Shown here in pieces: positions 58,908-64,000 of a stretch of 64,000 nt of DNA. The stretch covers positions 279,253-343,252 of the forward strand of contig NZ_JYLH01000006.1 of the NCBI RefSeq assembly GCF_001439685.1. Reading direction: 5' to 3'. Position numbers and translations under genes: made by a program. The stretch is from Pseudomonas libanensis. GTDB lineage: Bacteria; Pseudomonadota; Gammaproteobacteria; Pseudomonadales; Pseudomonadaceae. Below the pieces are notes generated by a model. It made no database searches. It was not told where the DNA came from and saw only the letters and a list, made by a program, of their open reading frames with translations. The stretch's first letter is position 1. Every line of letters begins with the position of its first letter.

Positions 58908-60230
58908 ATGAGCCAGGAATTGCGGCTTATTCGGCGCATCACGCTGAAACTGATTCCCTTCCTGATCCTGCTGTACCTGATCGCCTACGTGGACCGTTCC
59001 GCCGTAGGGTTCGCCAAGCTGCACATGGGCGCCGACGTCGGCATCGGTGACGCCGCCTATGGCCTCGGTGCCGGGCTGTTCTTCATTGGCTACTTCCTGT
59101 TCGAAATCCCCAGCAACCTGATGCTCGACCGCTTCGGCGCGCGGCGCTGGTTTGCGCGCATCATGATCACCTGGGGCGCCATCACCATCGGCATGGCCTT
59201 CGTGCAAGGCCCGCACAGCTTCTATGTGATGCGCTTTTTGCTCGGCGCAGCGGAAGCGGGGTTCTTTCCTGGCGTGCTGTACTACATCACCCAATGGTTC
59301 CCGGTACGCCATCGCGGCAAGATCCTCGGGCTGTTCATCCTCTCCCAGCCCATCGCGATGATGATCACGGGGCCCGTGTCCGGCGGTCTGCTCGGCATGG
59401 ACGGCATCCTTGGCCTGCACGGCTGGCAGTGGCTGTTTATCGTGATCGGCACCCCGGCGATCCTGCTGACCTGGCCGGTGCTGCGCTACCTGCCGGACGG
59501 CCCGAAACAGGTCAGCTGGATGAGCGAGCAAGAAAAGACCTGGCTCACCGGCGAGCTGGAAAAAGACCTGCAAGCCTACGGCCAGACCCGCCATGGCAAC
59601 CCGTTGCATGCCCTCAAGGACAAGCGCGTGTTGCTGCTGGCGCTGTTCTACCTGCCGGTGACCCTGAGCATCTACGGCCTGGGCCTGTGGCTGCCGACCC
59701 TGATCAAGCAGTTCGGCGGCAGCGACCTCACCACCGGCTTCATCTCCGCCGTGCCGTATATCTTCGGCATCATCGGCCTGCTGATCATCCCGCGCAGTTC
59801 CGACCGCTTGAATGATCGCTACGGCCATCTCGCGGTGCTGTATGTGCTCGGCGCCATCGGCCTGTTCTGCAGCGCCTGGCTGAGTGTGCCGGTGTTGCAG
59901 ATGGCTGCGTTGTGCCTGGCGGCATTTGCCATGTTTTCCTGCACCGCGGTGTTCTGGACCTTGCCGGGGCGCTTCTTTGCCGGGGCCAGCGCGGCAGCCG
60001 GTATCGCCTTGATCAACTCGGTGGGCAACCTCGGCGGCTACATCGGTCCGTTTGTGATCGGTGCACTCAAGGAATACACCGGCAACCTGGCCTCGGGCCT
60101 GTACTTCTTATCCGGCGTGATGGTGTTCGGGCTGGTCTTGACCTTCGTGGTCTACCGCGTGCTGGAGCGCAAGCACGTGCTGCCCGTCGACCAATTCGCC
60201 GCCAGCGCCCGTGGCGCCACACGTACTTAA
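58908..60230 (+). CDS. MFS transporter, anion:cation symporter type (sugar acid uptake)
   Basis: 440 residues from the ATG at 58908 with GGAG at 9 bp; the in-frame codon at 58839 would add residues before the first helix and is rejected. Twelve membrane helices with family motifs YVDRSAVGFAKLHM, FFIGYFLFEIPSNLMLDRFGARRW and LLGAAEAGFFPGVLYYITQWFP. The ACS family carries hexuronates, galactonate and similar acids by proton symport. In this operon an aldonate such as arabonate or a related acid is the likely substrate. First plus-strand gene after the operator. Confidence 0.87.
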   Translation: MSQELRLIRRITLKLIPFLILLYLIAYVDRSAVGFAKLHMGADVGIGDAAYGLGAGLFFIGYFLFEIPSNLMLDRFGARRWFARIMITWGAITIGMAFVQGPHSFYVMRFLLGAAEAGFFPGVLYYITQWFPVRHRGKILGLFILSQPIAMMITGPVSGGLLGMDGILGLHGWQWLFIVIGTPAILLTWPVLRYLPDGPKQVSWMSEQEKTWLTGELEKDLQAYGQTRHGNPLHALKDKRVLLLALFYLPVTLSIYGLGLWLPTLIKQFGGSDLTTGFISAVPYIFGIIGLLIIPRSSDRLNDRYGHLAVLYVLGAIGLFCSAWLSVPVLQMAALCLAAFAMFSCTAVFWTLPGRFFAGASAAAGIALINSVGNLGGYIGPFVIGALKEYTGNLASGLYFLSGVMVFGLVLTFVVYRVLERKHVLPVDQFAASARGATRT

Positions 60231-60246
60231 ATCCTGGAGAAAATGC

Positions 60247-61239
60247 ATGCGTCTAGTTCAGTTCGAGTTGGGTAACGGTGAGCGCCGCGTCGGCGTTGTG
60301 GAAGGCAACACCCTGCGCGAAGTGCAGGGCGCACACAGCGTGCGCGAGTTGGCGCTGGCCGCCATCAAAGCCGGCACGGGCCTTGCGCAACAGGTGCAGG
60401 GCCTGGGCCTGGGCGATAGCCATGACTACGCCGCGCTGCGGGCCGAGCTGAAAATCCTGCCGCCACTGGACCACCCGGACCCGGCCCATATGCTGATCAG
60501 CGGCACCGGCCTGACCCACCTGGGCAGCGCTTCGGCCCGCGACAAGATGCACCAGCAGGCCGGCGACGACAGCGCCATGACCGACACCATGCGCATCTTC
60601 AAATGGGGCGTGGAGGGCGGCAAGCCTGCGGCGGGCCAGGCAGGCGTGCAGCCGGAGTGGTTCTACAAGGGCGACGGCAGCATTGTCGTACGCCCGGGCG
60701 CCGCCTTCCCGGTGCCGCCGTTTGCCGAAGACGCTGGCGAAGAGCCGGAGATCGGCGGCCTCTACGTGATCGGCCACGACCGCAAACCTTATCGCCTCGG
60801 CTTTGCGGTGGGCAATGAGTTCTCCGACCATGTGATGGAACGCAGGAACTACCTGTACCTGGCCCATTCCAAGCTGCGCAGTTGCAGCTATGGCCCGGAA
60901 CTGCGCGTGGGCGAGCTGCCCCAGCACCTGGCCGGCAGCAGCCGCATCCTGCGCAACGGCGAGGAAATCTGGCGGAACGAATTCCTCAGTGGCGAGGCCA
61001 ATATGTGCCACAGCCTGGAAAACCTTGAGTATCACCACTTCAAATACAGCCAGTTCCTCAAGCCGGGGGATGTGCACATTCACTTCTTCGGCACCGCTAC
61101 GCTGTCATTTGCCGACGGTATACGTACCCAGCCGGGCGACGTGTTCGAGATCAGCCAGGCTGAATTCGGCGCGCCGTTGATCAACGGTATCGGCAGCAGC
61201 GATGCGGCATTTGAACCCGGCCAAGTCACCCCCCTTTAA
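60247..61239 (+). CDS. FAH-family sugar-acid enzyme (AraD1-type 2-keto-3-deoxyarabonate dehydratase)
   Basis: 330 residues from the ATG at 60247, 9 bp after GGAG; an overlapping ATG at 60243 is out of frame. Fumarylacetoacetate-hydrolase fold with SGTGLTHLGSASARDKM, EEPEIGGLYVIGHDRKPYRLGFAVGNEFSDH and DVFEIS. In the non-phosphorylative pentose route this family dehydrates 2-keto-3-deoxy-pentonate to alpha-ketoglutarate semialdehyde, which fits its place between the transporter and the semialdehyde dehydrogenase. Exact substrate stereochemistry cannot be read. Confidence 0.82.
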   Translation: MRLVQFELGNGERRVGVVEGNTLREVQGAHSVRELALAAIKAGTGLAQQVQGLGLGDSHDYAALRAELKILPPLDHPDPAHMLISGTGLTHLGSASARDKMHQQAGDDSAMTDTMRIFKWGVEGGKPAAGQAGVQPEWFYKGDGSIVVRPGAAFPVPPFAEDAGEEPEIGGLYVIGHDRKPYRLGFAVGNEFSDHVMERRNYLYLAHSKLRSCSYGPELRVGELPQHLAGSSRILRNGEEIWRNEFLSGEANMCHSLENLEYHHFKYSQFLKPGDVHIHFFGTATLSFADGIRTQPGDVFEISQAEFGAPLINGIGSSDAAFEPGQVTPL

Positions 61240-61249
61240 GGAGATCAAC

Positions 61250-62830
61250 ATGACCCAGTTCCTCGGCCACAACTACATCGGCGGCCAGCGCAGCGCCAAC
61301 GGCAACGTCAAGCTGCAAAGCGTCGATGCCACCAGCGGTGAAGCCTTGCCGCAGGATTTCTACCAGGCCACACCGCAAGAGGTCGATGCCGCCGCCAAGG
61401 CCGCCGCCGCTGCGTATCCGGCGTTCCGTGCGCTGAGTGCCGCGCGCCGTGCGCAGTTCCTGGACACGATAGCCGACGAGCTGGATGCCCTGAGCGATAA
61501 CTTCATCGACTTGGTCTGCCGCGAAACCGCGCTGCCCGCCGCCCGCATTAAAGGCGAGCGCGGGCGCACCAGCGGCCAGATGCGCCTGTTCGCCACGGTG
61601 CTGCGCCGTGGCGATTTCTACGGGGCGCGTATCGATAAAGCCTTGCCGGATCGCCAGCCGCTGCCACGCCCGGACCTGCGCCAATACCGTATCGGCCTGG
61701 GCCCGGTGGCGGTGTTCGGTGCCAGCAACTTCCCCCTGGCCTTTTCCACGGCGGGCGGCGATACCGCCGCTGCGTTGGCCGCAGGCTGCCCCGTGGTGTT
61801 CAAGGCCCACAGCGGGCACATGGCGACGGCCGAGCAAGTGGCCGATGCGATCATCCGCGCGGCCGAGGCCACCGAGATGCCGGCGGGGGTATTCAATATG
61901 ATCTTCGGCGGCGGCGTCGGCGAAGCCCTGGTCAAGCATCCGGCGATCCAGGCCGTGGGTTTCACCGGCTCGCTCAAGGGTGGCCGTGCCCTGTGCGACA
62001 TGGCCGCGGCACGCCCGCAACCGATCCCGGTGTTCGCCGAGATGTCGAGCATCAACCCGGTGATCGTGCTGCCCCAGGCCTTGCACGTCCGCGCCGAAAG
62101 CGTGGCCCGCGACCTGACCGCCTCGGTGGTGCAGGGCTGCGGCCAGTTCTGCACCAACCCCGGCCTGGTCATCGGTATCGCGTCGCCACAATTCACGGCG
62201 TTCACTCAACAGGTCGCGCAATTGATCGGTGCGCAACCGGCGCAGACCATGCTCAACGCCGGCACCTTGGACAGCTATGGCAAGGGCCTGGCAAAACTCC
62301 TGTCCCACCCAGGCATCCAGCACCTGGCGGGTAACGCGCAATCGGGCAACCAGGCTCAACCGCAGCTGTTCAAGGCGGATGTACGCCTGTTGATCGACGG
62401 CGACGAAGTGCTGCAGGAAGAAGTGTTCGGCCCCACCACGGTGTTCGTCGAAGTGGCCGACCAGGCCCAGCTCAGCACCGCCTTGCAGGGGCTGCACGGG
62501 CAATTGACCGCCACCATCATCGGCGAACCGGCTGACCTGCAACAGTTCGCCGAACTCACGCCGCTGCTGGAGCAGAAAGTCGGGCGCATCCTGCTCAACG
62601 GTTATCCCACTGGCGTCGAAGTCTGCGATTCGATGGTGCACGGCGGGCCGTATCCGGCAACGTCCGATGCCCGTGGCACCTCGGTCGGCACCCTGGCCAT
62701 CGACCGCTTCCTGCGCCCGGTGTGCTTCCAGAATTACCCTGATAGCCTGCTGCCCGAGGCGTTGAAAAACGCCAACCCGTTGCGTATCCAACGGCTGGTG
62801 GATGGCACGCCATCCCGCGACCCGTTGTAA
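61250..62830 (+). CDS. Alpha-ketoglutarate semialdehyde dehydrogenase
   Basis: 526 residues from the ATG at 61250 with AAGGAG at 6 bp, 10 bp after the FAH gene. Aldehyde dehydrogenase fold: FGASNFPLAFSTAGGDTAAALAAGCPVVFKAHSGH, VGFTGSLKGG, general base in FAEMSSINPVIV and nucleophile in QGCGQFCTNPGLV. The KAHSGH and FCTNPG variants are those of KGSADH enzymes. It oxidises the semialdehyde to 2-oxoglutarate, the last step of oxidative arabinose breakdown. Confidence 0.92.
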   Translation: MTQFLGHNYIGGQRSANGNVKLQSVDATSGEALPQDFYQATPQEVDAAAKAAAAAYPAFRALSAARRAQFLDTIADELDALSDNFIDLVCRETALPAARIKGERGRTSGQMRLFATVLRRGDFYGARIDKALPDRQPLPRPDLRQYRIGLGPVAVFGASNFPLAFSTAGGDTAAALAAGCPVVFKAHSGHMATAEQVADAIIRAAEATEMPAGVFNMIFGGGVGEALVKHPAIQAVGFTGSLKGGRALCDMAAARPQPIPVFAEMSSINPVIVLPQALHVRAESVARDLTASVVQGCGQFCTNPGLVIGIASPQFTAFTQQVAQLIGAQPAQTMLNAGTLDSYGKGLAKLLSHPGIQHLAGNAQSGNQAQPQLFKADVRLLIDGDEVLQEEVFGPTTVFVEVADQAQLSTALQGLHGQLTATIIGEPADLQQFAELTPLLEQKVGRILLNGYPTGVEVCDSMVHGGPYPATSDARGTSVGTLAIDRFLRPVCFQNYPDSLLPEALKNANPLRIQRLVDGTPSRDPL

Positions 62831-62846
62831 GTCACCAGGAGGCTTC

Positions 62847-63710
62847 ATGTCAGTGAATGCAGTGACCCCACACCGTGCCCGGTTGGGCGAGGGGCCGTTC
62901 TGGGACAGACCGACCCAGGCCCTGTATTGGGTGGATATCGCTGCCCGGCAGGCCCTGCGCCTGATGGGCGGCGAGTTGCAGGTCTGGCAATTGCCCGAGC
63001 ATGTCTCGGCATTCATCCCCTGTGAACGTGGCGATGCGCTGGTGACCTTGAGCAGCGGCGTGTATCGCCTGGACCTGGCCACCGAAGCGCTGACCCTGCT
63101 GTGCGTCGCCGACCCGCAAGCGGGCAACCGTGGCAATGAAGCGCGCTGCGATGCCCAGGGCCGGCTGTGGCTGGGCACCATGCAGAACAATATCGGTGAG
63201 CAAGGCGAGGACTTGCCCATCACTCGGCGTTCCGGAGGATTGTTCCGCATCGATGCCGATGCCACGGTCACGCCGCTGCTCAGCGGCCTGGGCATTCCCA
63301 ACACACTGCTCTGGAGTGAAGACGGTGGTCACGTGCACTTCGGCGACAGCATGGACGGCACGCTGTACCACCATCCAATCCAGCCTGACGGCCAACTCGA
63401 ACCCGCGCGGGTGTGGTTCGGCCCCCACGAGCGGGGCGGGCCGGACGGTTCGGCCATGGACGCCGAAGGCTACATCTGGAATGCCCGTTGGGACGGCAGT
63501 TGCCTGCTGCGCCTGACGCCCCTGGGTGAGGTGGATCGCATCATCGAACTGCCCGTCAGCCGTCCCACCAGTTGCGTGTTCGGTGGGCCCAATCTCACCA
63601 CGTTGTACATCACCAGTGCCGCCAGCCCTTTGGAACACTCTTTGGACGGTGCGCTGTTGGCCATTGAGGTCGATGTGCCTGGCAAACCTTGTCACCGCTT
63701 CGCCGGTTAA
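62847..63710 (+). CDS. SMP-30/gluconolactonase-family sugar lactonase
   Basis: 287 residues from the ATG at 62847 with AGGAGG at 6 bp, 16 bp after the previous stop. Six-bladed propeller of the SMP-30 family: metal ligand Glu in ARLGEGPFWD, RGNEARCDAQGRLWLGTM, GLGIPNTLLWSEDG and GYIWNARWDGSCLLRL. It opens an aldonolactone, here probably L-arabino-lactone made by an arabinose dehydrogenase lying beyond the window. Confidence 0.9.
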   Translation: MSVNAVTPHRARLGEGPFWDRPTQALYWVDIAARQALRLMGGELQVWQLPEHVSAFIPCERGDALVTLSSGVYRLDLATEALTLLCVADPQAGNRGNEARCDAQGRLWLGTMQNNIGEQGEDLPITRRSGGLFRIDADATVTPLLSGLGIPNTLLWSEDGGHVHFGDSMDGTLYHHPIQPDGQLEPARVWFGPHERGGPDGSAMDAEGYIWNARWDGSCLLRLTPLGEVDRIIELPVSRPTSCVFGGPNLTTLYITSAASPLEHSLDGALLAIEVDVPGKPCHRFAG

Positions 63711-63747
63711 ACCCAAGACTCAAAAACAACAACAAGAGGTGTCGTTC

Positions 63748-64000
63748 ATGAAAAAGGTTCTACGCGTTCTGGCTGCCGCCGTTGCTTTAAGCAGCCTCAG
63801 CAGCATCGTATCGGCTGAAGAAGTGAAGATCGGCTTTCTAGTCAAGCAGGCCGAAGAACCCTGGTTTCAAACGGAATGGGCCTTCGCCGAAAAAGCCGGC
63901 AAGGAACACGGTTTCACCGTGATCAAGATCGCCGTGCCCGACGGCGAGAAAACCCTCTCGGCCATCGACAGCCTGGCCGCCAACGGCGCCAAGGGTTTTG
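63748..64000 (+). CDS. araF: L-arabinose ABC transporter substrate-binding protein, 3' end outside window
   Basis: Starts at ATG 63748 after AAGAGG. 84 residues are visible before the window ends. Signal peptide MKKVLRVLAAAVALSSLSSIVSA-EE, then EVKIGFLVKQAEEPWFQTEWAFAEKAGKE and KIAVPDGEKTLSAIDSLAANGAKG, which match AraF closely. It delivers L-arabinose to an AraGH permease, expected just downstream, and identifies the operon as an arabinose one. Confidence 0.92.
   Translation, partial: MKKVLRVLAAAVALSSLSSIVSAEEVKIGFLVKQAEEPWFQTEWAFAEKAGKEHGFTVIKIAVPDGEKTLSAIDSLAANGAKGF

Noticed and set aside
61226..63304. 692-codon minus-strand open frame across the KGSADH and lactonase genes
   Set aside because: Antisense to two clear enzymes that have strong ribosome sites.
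1..64000. CRISPR array, tRNA genes, integrase or transposase that could mark an island
   Set aside because: None was seen on either strand; signs of transfer are limited to composition, repeat fragments and gene junctions.

Overview
The window looks like a chromosomal segment of a fluorescent Pseudomonas (P. fluorescens group). The evidence is high-GC coding with GGGGGCTTGCCCCC REP elements, a xenA ene-reductase next to an ArsR repressor, a gcd-oprB glucose pair, and a non-phosphorylative L-arabinose operon ending in araF. No rRNA, tRNA, CRISPR, integrase or transposase was seen.

Layout. (1) 1-2.0 kb: end of a glycine-rich probable toxin with an overlapping membrane immunity gene, then a second copy in which the toxin tail is a deleted, frameshifted fragment but the immunity gene is intact. 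(2) 2.1-3.3 kb: xylR-like regulator whose 3' end overlaps the end of the next operon. (3) 3.2-29.5 kb, minus strand: 14 genes, nearly all overlapping by a few bases, encoding a pyochelin/yersiniabactin-type salicylate siderophore pathway. (4) 29.8-39.7 kb: ABC ATPase, ABC-2 permease fused to a degenerate M1-peptidase-like region, two related TonB-dependent receptors separated by a repeat-rich stretch, and a PchR/YbtA-type AraC activator. Fur-box-like sites lie at both divergent control regions. (5) 39.7-45.6 kb: oprB, gcd, a chemoreceptor. (6) 45.7-49.0 kb: apparently AT-richer insert with an aminotransferase, a lipocalin-like protein and a P450, flanked by a 56-bp copied fragment of the bestrophin gene found on its other side. 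(7) 49.2-56.1 kb: bestrophin, a winged-helix protein with a diguanylate cyclase, arsR/xenA, a siderophore receptor. (8) 56.2-64 kb: FadR-type regulator, aldonate dehydratase, MFS transporter, FAH-family protein, alpha-ketoglutarate semialdehyde dehydrogenase, SMP-30 lactonase and start of araF, i.e. L-arabinose to 2-oxoglutarate.

The siderophore system is the main point of interest. PchA/PchB-like enzymes make salicylate, PchD-like ligase activates it, and a 2136-residue NRPS (ArCP-Cy-A-T-Cy-A-T) plus a PchF-like NRPS (Cy-A[MT]-T-TE) supply three cyclisation modules, all with cysteine-type adenylation pockets. That is one more module than pyochelin needs, and there is no PKS as in yersiniabactin. 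Two stand-alone methyltransferases (one a decayed A-MT didomain), two unrelated imine-reductase families, a P450 lacking the usual I-helix threonine and a VOC protein are embedded in the same operon. I infer a salicyl-tri(thiazoline/thiazolidine) siderophore, possibly undescribed, with its own import, export and regulation genes.
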